Shown here: piece by piece, positions 33,694-44,633 of the stretch
Numbering within the stretch: position 1 is the stretch's first letter
Layout of the letters: every line of letters starts with the position of its first letter
Source of the DNA: Cokeromyces recurvatus
Taxonomy: Eukaryota; Mucoromycota; Mucoromycetes; Mucorales; Mucoraceae
Direction: 5' to 3'
DNA length: 64,000 bases
Assembly (NCBI RefSeq): GCF_025118155.1
Contig: NW_026251404.1
Location: 434,001-498,000, forward strand
Made by a program: the position numbers and the translations under genes
The notes under the pieces: model-generated
What the model was told of the DNA's origin: nothing
The model's database searches: none
The model's input: only the letters and a program-made list of their open reading frames with translations

Positions 33694-36212
33694 TTATGCA
33701 CCTTCTGTTAAATTACTATTTGTATCTGCATTAGAAGCAACTGTTGTAGTGAGATTGGCAGAGGTAGCACTTGTATTATTAGGAACCCAATCTAATTGAA
33801 GTTTGCCTTTTGTGAAATTAGGCCCTAAAGTCATTGCTTTCTCTGCTTCATATCTTTGACTATATTGAACATATAACTCTGTTTCAGTCTTTTCAAAAGT
33901 AGTTATGTTACCAAATTGCTATTATTAAAAAAAAAAAAAAGGATTAGAAATATATCCATGTTTTACTTATATTTATTTTTTACCTCAAAATGTTGGTGCA
34001 AATCAGCTTCAGTAAACTCCTGAGGGATATTTCTAGCAACAAGCTTTGTCGGTCTATTATCTAAAGTCATTCTAGTCATTCCGCCTCTCATACGAGGCCA
34101 TCCACGACCTCTACCATAATATCCACCACGACCTCCACGAAAACCGGAACCTGAAACGCCTAAAGCTGCAGCCTAATAAAATAAAAAAAAAATTAATGAT
34201 AATTATGTTACTTGTTTCTAGTCTTCTAAATATTTATTTATATTTACCTCAGCTTCTAAGCGAGCAAGTTTCTTTTTTAATTCTTCAGTTGTCTCTGCTG
34301 AGCTATTTTTTTCTTCAGAACTTTCAGTTATATTTGCCTCAGATCCCTCATTTCCATCAACATTTGCATTCTTTGCATGTTCAGAAGCAGCTGTAGCAGA
34401 TGCAGCAGCTGATTTAGAAACATTGATATCATTTTGAATATTTTTAAGTGCCTTCAATAATTCAGCCTTTTCTGCTTGTGTCATATCTGTACTGTTTTCA
34501 AGTTTAGACAATAATCTCTTTTGTTCGTCAATTTGTTGCTTCAATTGAGCCTCTCTTCTCTTTTGAATTTCGAGTAATTGCTTCATACGCTCTTGATGTC
34601 TTTTTTGTTTTTCCTCTCTTACTTGAGCTAATTCAGCAGCACGAGCGGCAACCAATTCTGGATCAGGCTCGTTCACTTTAGGTGGAGCAGGTGGTTGAGG
34701 TGCTTCAACAACAGGTGGTTTTTCTTCAGAAGCTTGTGTGGGGTTTTCTTCTTTAGCCCAATAAACCTTCACAAAACGATTATCAAAGATAGCATCGGGT
34801 GAACTATAAGCACGTTCAGCTTCGGCGCGCGTACTATATTGAATAACAGCTTTATGAGCATGTGGTTGAACACTAATGTTAGTAATTGTACCAAATTTAG
34901 AGAAAAACTCATTAACAGTAGCAATCTGGCAAAATTCAGAGGGAATCTTCTCAACATTTAATGTTGTGTTAAGTGGGTTTTGACTTTGTTGATTACGTTG
35001 ATAGCCGCCACGTCCTCCTCTTCCTCCTCGTCCTGTGCCACGTCCTCCACGTCCTTTATATAAATTATTGTTACGCATCATATTATTCATCGCCATTATG
35101 TCGTTGTTGGGGGGTAACATGCCTGTAACAGGAAGGAATTGACCCATCTCATTAGTAGGAATTAGGCCAGATCTTTCAGGATCATATGCATCTGCAATAC
35201 CAGGCATAGCAAAGAAAGGTTGGCCACCAGGACCCATAGGTGGTATATTGCCATTATTAGGGAAAGGATTAGCAGAAAAAGGTGTAGATGATTCGTCAAC
35301 AATGATTCTATCAATACCATGATCATATGGGCATAAATCTCCTCTCATACAGAATCCCTTTTCTATACATACATACATTCATACATATATATAAAGCATC
35401 AATAACTAAACTTATTGTATGTATTTTTTTTTCTCAATTCTTACCATTATAATCTCTGCATTGAGGTCTATTGCCTTGATTACGGGCTATTCCTCCTGAG
35501 CCTCCACGTCCACCTCTTACACTTCTGGATGCACCTCTACCATTTCTATTATTATCATAAGCTGGTGCACCATAGCCAGTGACAGGAATACTATTAGGAT
35601 TCATGTTACTTCTTCTTTCATCAGCACGCTGATATTTGTTAGTATTAGTATTATTAACTGAACATTCATCATCTAAGCGACGTTTACTTGAACCACCACG
35701 ACTACATTCTTCTCTTGATTCAGCTCGTTGTCGTCTATGCTTAAAATTACGATCACCGTCATCTTCATCATCAGATAAATCAGCGAAATGTTCATCTTTG
35801 TTAGAAGACTGTTTACTTGAATCATCTCCTTTTATTTTTGCAAACAATCGATCGATGAAAGGGAGTGTCTCTATTTAATCAATTTATGTTATGATCTGTT
35901 GCTTTATTCTAAACTGTTCTCTTTTATTACTTACGATCGTCAAAAAACTCATTAAGTTTACTTTCAAGGCTAGATTTTAAGGAATCGTCCAATGGTTCAT
36001 TTCCAATAAGTGCAACAATGTATTGTGCTAGAACTGCAGGATCAGCATCACAACTGTATATTGGATAAAGAAAAAAAAGGAGAGAAACACGTTAATATTT
36101 TTTTTTAAAGAAAAAAAAAAACATAGAAGGGATAACATGATAAAACTTACAGTGAAGCTACCTCCTTGCTAACGAATTCCTCAAGATCTTCTGGTAATCT
36201 CGTGTTTGACAT
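33694..36212 (-). CDS. RBM26/RBM27-like RNA-binding protein (CCCH finger, two RRMs)
   Basis: Homologue of RBM26/RBM27, nuclear RNA-binding proteins linked to the poly(A)-tail exosome targeting pathway in animals and fission yeast. Exons 36212-36151, 36053-35935, 35870-35445, 35362-34248, 34172-33984 and 33918-33694 total 2136 nt, 711 aa. Domains in order: N-terminal PWI-like helical domain (about 1-80, LPEDLEEFVSKEVASLCDAD); acidic/RS-like linker; CCCH finger CRDYNEKGFCMRGDLCPYDH (completed across a splice); Pro/Met linker; RGG box; RRM1 (LNVEKIPSEF...VKVYWAKEE); a long Glu/Lys coiled coil (KRHQERMKQLLEIQKRREAQ); a Gly-Arg stretch; and RRM2 (TKLVARNIPQEFTEADLHQH...LQLDWVP) near the C-terminus. 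The start lies 297 bp from the divergent FAM192A-like gene. Confidence 0.88.
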
Positions 36213-36509
36213 GTTTTACTTTCTTTTATTTGTTTTAAAGAGTATGAATATATTTATATTTATATAAATGTATATATTACTCGAATCTTTTTTTTTTTTT
36301 AAGAAGAAAGGAAAATTTATCTATATTCTATAATGAAAATTTTGAATTCATTTATAATGTTGCTTCGGAAAGAACAACAAGTCTACGTCACTGTGACTAC
36401 TTTAATTAATGTAACCTTTTTTTTTTTTTGAGTTGTATAGGGAAAAAAAATCTAAACTTCTCAAGCTACTTTTTTTTTATGCATCCTTAGTTAACATCTA
36501 TATAATACC
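36213..36509. promoter_or_regulatory. compact bidirectional promoter (RBM26/27-like and FAM192A-like)
   Basis: Only 297 bp separates the two divergent ATGs, so both promoters and 5' UTRs must share this segment. It contains T runs at 36290-36300, 36418-36429 and 36471-36478, and a central less AT-rich stretch with TACGTCACTGTGACT (about 36382-36396), whose TACGTCA is a CRE/ATF-like core and GTCACTGTGAC a short palindrome. Confidence 0.45.
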
Positions 36510-37276
36510 ATGTCATTTGATATTAAAAAGTCATTTGTATCGCGTTCTATTGTTGAAGCAAATGAAGAAAAACAAATAAACGAAAACAGTAGTGAGAAGC
36601 CAGGTAGCAATTCTATATATAAAAAAAAAGGACCACATGTTGGTTTAAATCATTTCTTATAATTCCTTCATGACCACATCTGATAGCTGTTGTTCAGGAG
36701 GAGTATGATCCACGTACACTATATGAGCGCCTTCAAGAACAAAGAGCTATAAAGGAAGAGAAATTTTTGGAAGAATCGCGTTTCGCTAATCAGATTAAAC
36801 GCATTGATGAAGAGGAAGCAGAATATTTTAAAATATTAGCTGACGAAAAAGAGAAATTAGAACGTCAAAGAAAAATTAATGAGCAGCAAGAATTAGAAGA
36901 GTATCGTAAAGCCGTTGAAAGTTCTAGAACGGCTTCTACAACTAGTCAATTGCCTATTTTAGAAACAACATCAAAAACAACATTCACAACGACTAATGCT
37001 ACAACTAAACATCCTATTATAAAATCAAATAAAAATTCAAAAACAGGCCTAAAGGGTGTACTATTTGTTAAAAAGAGGGCGCGTGACGAGGAAGAAGATA
37101 AGACTAAGAATAAGGATAAAGATCAAAAGGAAAAAAGTCCGTTAGATAAGAAAGTAAAAACATCAAATAAATCAAATCCATCAAATAAAAAGAAGAATAA
37201 TGCCTCAACAAGCTCCCTTTCACTATTATCAGCATATGAGAATATAAATAGCAGTGAAAGTGAAGACGATGATTAA
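36510..37276 (+). CDS. FAM192A/PIP30 (NIP30-domain) protein
   Basis: Member of the FAM192A / PSME3-interacting protein (NIP30) family; the human protein binds the nuclear proteasome activator PA28-gamma. Two exons, 36510-36603 and 36687-37276, total 684 nt, 227 aa. N-terminal MSFDIKKSFVSRSIVE is followed by the NIP30 signature EEYDPRTLYERLQEQRAIKE and a charged helix (FANQIKRIDEEEAEYFKI). Further on is GLKGVLFVKKRARDEEED, corresponding to the conserved basic segment, then a Lys/Ser-rich disordered region and an acidic C-terminus (SSESEDDD), which in the human protein is the phosphorylated PA28-gamma-binding element. The acceptor is ATAG before CTGTTG; the later TTCAG would give a stop. Confidence 0.85.
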
Positions 37277-38346
37277 TTTTATTTGAAAGAAGAAGCTGTC
37301 GTTGTATAATAAAATAAATACTATTGGATAAGAACAATTCCCCTAAAACGTGCTAGGGAAGTTTTTAGACTATTGTTTTCAAATTATCTAGAATAAAAGG
37401 CTTTGAAAGATAGATACCCAAGAAGCCTATAAATGGTTATTGAACTCAATAATAAAGTCATTTATTTATAAAATTCTCTTAGCATAGAGTAAAGGATAAC
37501 ACGCTATTTCTAATTATTTTCAATCTCTACCTGTACGTTTAAGTTTTTATAGATAAATAGAACCTGACTTCTGGCTAATAAACAGTATGAAATAATTCAT
37601 ATTAGAAGATACAGACAATGCCTTTTGTAAGGAAATATTTCTATAGACAATATAATAAAATGCTATCTCCTAGTTGGTCAGTTATATAAAAATATATTAC
37701 ATTAAGAATTGAATTACTATTGCAAAACTTTATAATAGATCCTTTCACAAACATGAAGTTAATGATGACAGCACTATATTGCTTATCATCTTCTATTTCT
37801 TAAGTTATATCTTCTTTAGCCCAAATGTTTATAAATTTGATTTTCTTTTTATTGAAAAATAAAAATAAAAAAAAAGAGTTTCAAAGAACTTTAAATTAAA
37901 CTAGGAATACTCTCCTTAGTATTTAATGATTATGAAAAGAAAATACAACATAAAACAAGCAACCTATTTTAAGGAAGAGAGGTAGTTACGAAAGAAATCT
38001 TAGTATAATAATAATAATAAAAAAAAGGCTTCAACTTTATATACGCTATCACAATTACAAACAAGAAAAAAAAAAGACAAAACAAATAAACAGCTACAAT
38101 GTTAAGAGTAGTATTATAAGGAACAAAGATGCTAATGTATGAAATATATAAAAAACCTACTACTATCATAATGTTAGTGTTTATCATATAGATAGAGTAT
38201 TTCAATTCCTAATACACAACACAAAATTGTAGTTCAACATAAGTCTTTTAAATACCCACTTGTATTTGTATTTGAGTACAATTATTTTTAATATTATGTA
38301 TAATTATTTGAAGTTGATTTAATTGCATTATAAATGTAAACAATAC

Positions 38347-38883
38347 CAAACATAGCAACTATACATTTGTATCTGTATAGGCATAAAATAAGGCTTTTTA
38401 GACACTCTATTCTTCTTTCTATGGCTTGAGGGCCATATTGGTACCAAGGTACATAATATACATTCATATAATATACATATATATATAAGGGAGGGGAACG
38501 TTTAAAGATTGTTGGTTCTGATATATGATCTGACTATAATAGTATCAGGTAATAATAATAACACTGTTCTTCCTGTATCTACTACCGTTGCTTGGTAGAA
38601 TATAGTCATAATACATCATTATTCATGCTACTGCTGCTGTAAAAAGAAAAAAAAAGGAGTCGCTGGCGTAGTACAAAAAACAAGAATAAATAAAAAAATT
38701 AAGGGTTCATTTGATTTGGTGGGGAACCCTTGAAGTGATTCGATTCCACAGCCTAGGCTTGGGCTAAATATGCTGCGAATTCTAGTCACTCTCCAAACAC
38801 CCGTGTTACTTTCATCAGAAATAGAGGATACACATAGGGCTATATTTACTATAGGCACCCCACTTATACCACCACCACCACTA
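38347..38883 (+). repeat. left copy of a 537-bp inverted duplication
   Basis: Matches the reverse complement of 45345-45881 over 537 positions. By eye I count six substitutions and no indel, even through poly-A and TA tracts; five of the six lie within 55 bp of the inner end. It contains an 8-bp hairpin (AAGGGTTC/GAACCCTT at 38700-38731), a perfect B-box-like motif apart from one base (GATTCGATTCC near 38737), and a 76-codon minus-strand frame shared by both copies with two amino-acid differences. Confidence 0.92.
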
Positions 38884-39211
38884 TTTATATTTACAACTAC
38901 AATCCTACTACCAACACATCCTTACTAATATTAATAATCACTACACAATACCAGTATTATCTACTGCCACTACCACTATCACTACTACTACTACTAACTA
39001 CTTTGACTTGTTTTCTTTTTATTTTATTTTATTTTTTTTTGTTATCCTTGTGAACAAAAAAAAAGTTTGAAATCATACTCAAAAGTAAATTGAAATTATG
39101 TGACTGTTTATATACATTATTATAAAGCGATTATTAATCATTAAAGGCTAATATTTGTAAGCAACAATGTTTATAATGAGCTGACTTCATATTCTACTGT
39201 TGACTTATTGT

Positions 39212-39212
<1 letters not shown>

Positions 39213-39283
<71 letters not shown>
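39213..39283 (+). repeat. ATT trinucleotide repeat next to the dioxygenase ATG
   Basis: About 23 perfect ATT units, the longest perfect trinucleotide repeat in the window. It ends a few bases before the ATG at 39287, so it forms most of the immediate upstream leader or core promoter of that gene. Confidence 0.85.
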
Positions 39284-39286
39284 GTT

Positions 39287-40473
39287 ATGCCCAAATTTCC
39301 TGTTTTTTTCATCTCTCATGGAGGTACTGCAATTTTATTGGTTTTAAATAATGTTCAGTAAAAAATTAATATCTATTATAGGACCTAATCTTTTAGAAGA
39401 TCAAGCTAGGCCCGGGCATTTTTATAGCTGGCTTGGTAATTATTTAAAGAACGAGCTAAAACCAAAGGCAATTGTTATTATTAGTGCACACTGGCAAGGT
39501 GAAGGCAGAGAGGGCGTATTTGGTAAAATATATTCACATTATATATAATTAGATAAATATACACATCTATACAAATATACATATATAGTATAAATATTTA
39601 ACTTTATATATACACATATAGTTGATACTTCTGAAAAGCCAAAGTTGATTTATGACTTTTATAATTTCCCTAGACGTTATTATGAGGAGAAATGGGATCA
39701 TAAAGGTTCACCTTCTATGGCTAATCGTGTTATAGATTTATTAAACAAGGTAATATTAATAAATACTTATATATTATCATGAGATTTAAAATAATTGTAT
39801 ATATTCTATTACAGTCTGGATTCAATGCAATAGGACAAAAATATGGTAACGACCATGGTGTCTGGGTGCCTTTAAAACGTGCAATGGAATCAAATCCTGA
39901 TATTCCAATTGTGGAAGTGTCTACATTAGCTCATGAAAACATGCAAATGCATATAAAGATGGGTGAAGCACTAGCACCTTTAAGGTAAGTATATATATAT
40001 AATTATCAAGACATTTGTATTCATCTTCTTTATAATAGAGATGAAGGTGTAGTTATTATTGGTAGTGGAAGTGCTGTGCATAATTTAAATCAGCTTTGGA
40101 CCTTTGGTAATGGCCCTTCACCTAGATTTGTAGTAGACTTTGATCATGAATTAGAAAAAATAGCTTGTGATTATGTAGACCAAGAACGTAAAGAAAAGAG
40201 TAGTGAATTAAATAAGCATCCTAACTTTAGAAAATGTCATCCTACAGCTGAGGTATATTATAGTAGAAAAAGACTGAAAAAAAAAAACTAACTAAAAGTG
40301 TATATTTGTAGCATCTTGTACCATTTCATGTTGCTTTAGGTGCTGCTGGTAATGATAAAGGAAAAAAATTACTAGAAGATTACTTCTCTACACTTAGTTG
40401 GAGCTCATTTGGATTTGGTTTACCAACTGATATTAAATTACCCAAGTATGATTCAAGCAAGACTGCATTTTAA
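39287..40473 (+). CDS. DODA/LigB-type extradiol ring-cleavage dioxygenase
   Basis: Class III extradiol dioxygenase of the 4,5-DOPA dioxygenase / LigB family, which cleaves catechol-type aromatics using a metal bound by His residues. Exons 39287-39323, 39382-39522, 39622-39749, 39815-39984, 40039-40252 and 40312-40473 total 852 nt, 283 aa. Motifs: FPVFFISHGGP at the N-terminus (metal His), PKAIVIISAHWQ, YDFYNFPRRYYE, YGNDHGVWVPLKRA, PIVEVST, IIGSGSAVHNL and HLVPFHVALGAAGN, matching the family in order and spacing. The substrate is not determinable from sequence; fungal members act on DOPA or plant phenolics. The start codon follows an ATT repeat directly. Convergent with the XPG-like nuclease, 1.6 kb apart, and lies between the two 537-bp repeats. 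Confidence 0.9.
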
Positions 40474-42069
40474 TTGTCTTACTAGTTAATATTTTCACAA
40501 GAGTAAACAAAAAAAATTATTATGTATAAAGTTTTTCTATTATGCTTTAAAGTTGATTCTACATAAATATCAAATTTCTTTATATAATGAAAGACTATAT
40601 ACTTTTAAACTAACAGTATAATTGTAACTGTAATGTTAGCTTTTAATTGTTTTATTAATCCATCTGACTAAGTGTTATTTTATCTTTATTCATTCTAATA
40701 AATTAATTTACACGTATTTATTTGACTATTTTTCTATATTATTCCTGATAAATATTCAAACTTGATACTAACTATTTATTTTAACATATTTGAAAGACTT
40801 TACGATAGATGATGTTTTTTTATAAGTGTAGAAAGTTAACTAAAAAAAAAATACAATTATAGCCTTGACTAAAGCAATGCATCATTAAAATAATTCGAAA
40901 AGAAGATGGTTTATTATTAAATGCTTAATTATATTGTATAAACTTGTATTTATAGTACAATAAAAAAAAAAGGCACTGGTGTTATCATATCTCGGTTCAT
41001 ACATAAGCAGCTTAGATATAAAATTGGATTGGTAGTATTATGTGAGGTCTTTTAGCAATTATGTATAGGAGGACGCACATACCTATGTTGCTTAGCTGCA
41101 TTGCGTTCATTGGAATGATATAGATCTATTTTAATTTTCCAATGGGGTAACTATCTAGCCGATAGTGTATACAACAGCTGCACTCAGAGGTTTTCATAAG
41201 AAACCACATTATTGAGATCTGCTGAATGTTTTGGTTAATACTATGAAGGAAATTTGTTCTTTTTATATTTCTTCTTTAGTTTAGTTTATTCTAATATATT
41301 GACAATATTTTCAATCAATGAAATTAGACTATTTTGAATTAAATAGATCAAGGAATAACTATAATTTTCCTGGCAATCGTTATGCTTACTAAATAATATA
41401 CAGACGTTAATTTTGTTGAAATATAAAAATGAAGCCTAAACTAGACAAGGGAAGTTAGGCTGTCTTTAATAAGAATTGAGCTTAAAGTGTGGCAAGTTAC
41501 TTATTAATAGAGGATAGCTTATAACAACGATATACAATTTTCGTTGAAGCATGTTTAGATCCATCAGATATTTTATGTCAGACAAATACTTTGTTTATTA
41601 TCTATTATTTTAACAAGTCTAATATTAATTTGAGTAATACTGTATCATATTTCAACTGTATTTAAGTTATATGAACATAAAGAAGAGTAAATAGACCTTT
41701 TCACATAATATTGTTTTGTAAAAACTTATATATTTACTAATTCGCACTATTAATCTTTTCTGCAATATATGCAGGAATTAAAGCCTTTGCTTATTGTGTA
41801 ACTGGTTTAATAATAATAACTCATTTCAACTTTATAACATAAGAACTACTCTTCTTTATTAGAAAGTTGAGTTTAGAGCTTAACGACCTGAAAAAAAAGG
41901 AAATGAAAGTTTGATTATAAAGTCTTCATTTTAATACTTATTTAAAGAGGATATATTATTATAAAATATGGCAATATATGCACATATTTCGTTCAAGGAT
42001 ATTCTTGTGAAAAAAAAAAATAATGGATATGAGCCTTCAGGTTTTGGTATTATATTTTAACACAAAATT
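40474..42069. other. convergent spacer with a possible coding relic
   Basis: 1.6 kb between two 3' ends. About 40975-41245 is less AT-rich, contains a small hairpin (GGTTTTC/GAAACC near 41189-41207) and reads through a protein-like but stop-broken plus-strand frame (for example GGRTYLCCLAALRSLE near 41070, then NYLADSVYNSCTQRF). This may be an old mobile-element remnant. The remainder is AT-rich with nothing recognised. Confidence 0.35.
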
Positions 42070-43648
42070 TTATATGGAAATGGAAGGGGATGAAGCACTA
42101 AATGGATTAGTTCCCCAAGTACAAGGATCAATGATGTTTTGTTGAATCATAGTTGTTCTAACTTTTGTTTCAGCTTCAATTGGATCAATATCATAGTGTC
42201 TTAGTATCTCATTGATTTGTGTTTCACTTGGAATTGATGGCTCATAAACATGATCATCTAAAGGTATAGGAGGCAAATTACGAAATGCCTATAAAATTAT
42301 TATTTTAGTAAAATTGCTATTATAATGTATATACATATGTATGTATGTATTTATATAGAGTAGACTTACTTGTCTTGCAAGTTCATAATCAAAATTCTCC
42401 TGAGGCTTGTATCTAGGATTTAAATTTTTTAATATATTTTCGATTGATCCATACTTTTTGATAGCATCAAGTGCTCGACGAGGTCCAATTCCTTGTATTG
42501 TTCCTGAAAAGTCGGTACCACATAAAATACAAAAATCAATAAAGGATTCACGAGATATTCCTAAATCATTCCTAGCGATAACAGGATCAATTGAAAGTAT
42601 TGGACGGTTTCGTGTGTAAAAATATCGTAGTAGAGGTGCATCTCCAAAGGCAAGTGTATCCAAATCTATAAGAAGGAAAAAGAACGAATTAAAAAGTAAA
42701 TCGTATGGTATATTTATATTTAGATTTACCTTCTGAGATAATTGCTGTTGCCCTACCTACTTTAGTTAAATGCGCACACATAGCTTCAGCTTCATGGTTG
42801 TTACAAATAATAGCTACATAACCTAAAGCTTTTAAAAATTCTTGACACTCCTCCCTCATCCCCTGTGTAACACAATAGGATCTTTTCTCTTTAAAAAGTG
42901 TGTTAGAAAAAAAAAAAGAAATATCAGGAATGTTACCTAAAGAAGCAAGCATTGCTTGATTATCTCTTTTTAACATGTCTAACGAAAACTGTGTGCTGCT
43001 AGAACTATTAAGAAGCATTTCTAATATTAAAGATTTCTCACGTTTAGCTAAATCTCGTACAGTTTTAGTATAATGATTGGTATCTTTAACTGCTTCCAAT
43101 GCAGATCGGAGTTTTTGTGCTGTTGAAGTTAACTTATTTTCAATTATTTGCTGTTTATCTATTGAGTCAATCTTTTCATTGTCTACAGATGGTAATCGAG
43201 ATTCTATCTGGTCCACTTTTTCACCTAATTCAGTCAAGATTGTTATTATACTTTCCTTTGTTGGTGAATAATTAGCTTGGTGACATTGATTAGATACTTC
43301 CATCCAATTCTCCATTCGAAGTAATTGTTCCTTTTGAAATAAAAGTGAATATCTAGTTTTCTCTCTTGTTTGTTCACGTTTTTCATGTTCTGACTGTTTT
43401 GCTTTTAATCGACTTGGTCCATCAAAGACAAATATAGGTTTTATGTTATTCATGTCAAAAAAACGTGCTAATTGATAAAAACCATGGATATGGCGTTGAT
43501 AGTGAGGATCATCACCATAAATGAATTTATTTAAATGACAACTGGCATCGACAGCAATGGTTTGTCTAGTAAGTGAACTTGAACTTATAATGCGAATTGA
43601 ATTAGGTGCATAACGAGAAAGAATACCAGTTAATCCACTTACACCCAT
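42070..43648 (-). CDS. XPG/FEN1-superfamily nuclease with long helical insert
   Basis: PIN-domain structure-specific nuclease of the XPG/FEN1/EXO1 superfamily. Exons 43648-42730, 42665-42370 and 42288-42070 total 1434 nt, 477 aa. The acidic catalytic set appears intact: Asp34 in IAVDASCHL, Asp76 in PIFVFDGP, the Glu pair in NNHEAEAMCAHL, the Asp pair in ISEDLDTLAFG (across a splice), and Asp in CILCGTDFSGTIQGIGPRRA, which is also the helix-hairpin region. Between the N and I halves is an insert of roughly 150 residues, mostly charged helix (ENKLTSTAQKLRSALEAVKD), longer than in FEN1. The N-terminal MGVSGLTGILSRYAPNS resembles the FEN1/EXO1 start. No PIP box is evident at the C-terminus (ending SPSISI). 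Which member of the superfamily it represents is not certain. Confidence 0.85.
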
Positions 43649-43679
43649 TAAATATACAAATGAATAAGAACAGAAAAAA

Positions 43680-43791
43680 AAATTTTTTTTGCCCCCTTGT
43701 TATTTTTATTCTTATTCTTATTCTTATTCTTATTCTGATTTATTTATTTTATTTTATTTTATTTTATTTTATTTTATTTTATTTTATTTTA

Positions 43792-43819
<28 letters not shown>
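43680..43819. repeat. TTATTC and TTTTA tandem tracts plus T run
   Basis: Between the divergently placed XPG start and the LOG stop. A run of CTTATT units (about 43707-43737) is followed by a TTTTA pentanucleotide array (about 43740-43793) and a T run that continues into the LOG stop codon. It is the largest of the recurring TTTTA arrays on the plus strand. Confidence 0.75.
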
Positions 43820-43824
<5 letters not shown>

Positions 43825-44633
43825 AAGGCTTTCTTATCGTTGCTTGACCAATCAATGCCGTAACGAGAATCAGGCGCTTTATATTCTTCAAGCTTGGTTA
43901 TAATGTCCTTTGTTGAATCACATAATACAAAAATATTTCTATTTTCTGGATGGATAAAGTTTTCTACATGTAGAAAATAAAAAAAGTGAACATTAATTCA
44001 ATAAAAATTTGTATGAAGAATACCTTGGACAGAGAGTTGAATCCAATCAACAAATAACTTGAAATAATTTTTAGTATTTAATAAAATGATAGGTTTTGAA
44101 TGAATATTTAATTGTGACCAAGTAATCATTTCTAACATTTCTTCCATCGTGCCATAACCACCAGGCAAAACAATGAACGCATCACATTCTTCTTCCATAC
44201 GCTTTTTGCGAGCATGCATATCGGGTACAATGATAGTTTCACAAATCTGTTTACTGCTATATTTATAAAGTGGTTCAGGGACAATGGCAATTCCTTTTCC
44301 TCCATTATTTAGTACCTCTTTAGCAATTGCGCCCATTAGACCAATAGAACCTCCACCTAATATATGCATACATAAAAAAATAAATACATATTTAGCTGGG
44401 AATATCTAACTAAAATTACCATAAACTAGTGTAATATTATTCTCAGCCAACACTTTTCCTAGTTCTGCATAGCAACAAGATATTAGTATTATGTAATATA
44501 TAAAAAATAAAAAATAAAAATAAAAATACAACATGTGTTTCCTTTTATTACCTCTAGCTTCTTGCTCAAAAATTGGATCTGCTCCACTAGAAGAACCACA
44601 AAATACACAAATACTTTTAATCTTTGAAGCCAT
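43818..44633 (-). CDS. LOG-family phosphoribohydrolase (TIGR00730 type)
   Basis: Member of the LONELY GUY family; LOG enzymes hydrolyse cytokinin riboside 5'-monophosphates or related purine nucleotides to free base plus ribose 5-phosphate. Exons 44633-44552, 44464-44420, 44356-44024 and 43963-43818 total 606 nt, 201 aa, a typical length. The Rossmann-like start is KSICVFCGSSSGADPIFEQE, followed by LVYGGGSIGLMGAIA (across a splice). The catalytic signature is FIVLPGGYGTMEEMLEMITW with the PGGxGTxxE motif, preceded by MHARKKRM. Exon 2 is only 45 nt. Whether it makes cytokinin or recycles other nucleotides in this fungus is unknown. It lies between the two 537-bp repeats. Confidence 0.9.

Larger units (their letters stand above)
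37277..39286. other. 2-kb spacer holding the left 537-bp repeat and an ATT microsatellite
   Basis: No protein gene is supported. The first kilobase is plain AT-rich sequence. The left copy of the inverted repeat occupies 38347-38883. After it come CCA/CTA trinucleotide-rich DNA (38868-39000) and an uninterrupted ATT repeat (about 39213-39283) ending 4 nt before the dioxygenase start codon. Confidence 0.5.

Noticed and set aside
38737..38747. tRNA gene suggested by a B-box-like GATTCGATTCC
   Set aside because: The flanking bases form only a 3-bp T-arm, no acceptor stem or anticodon arm can be built, and no A box lies at the right distance.
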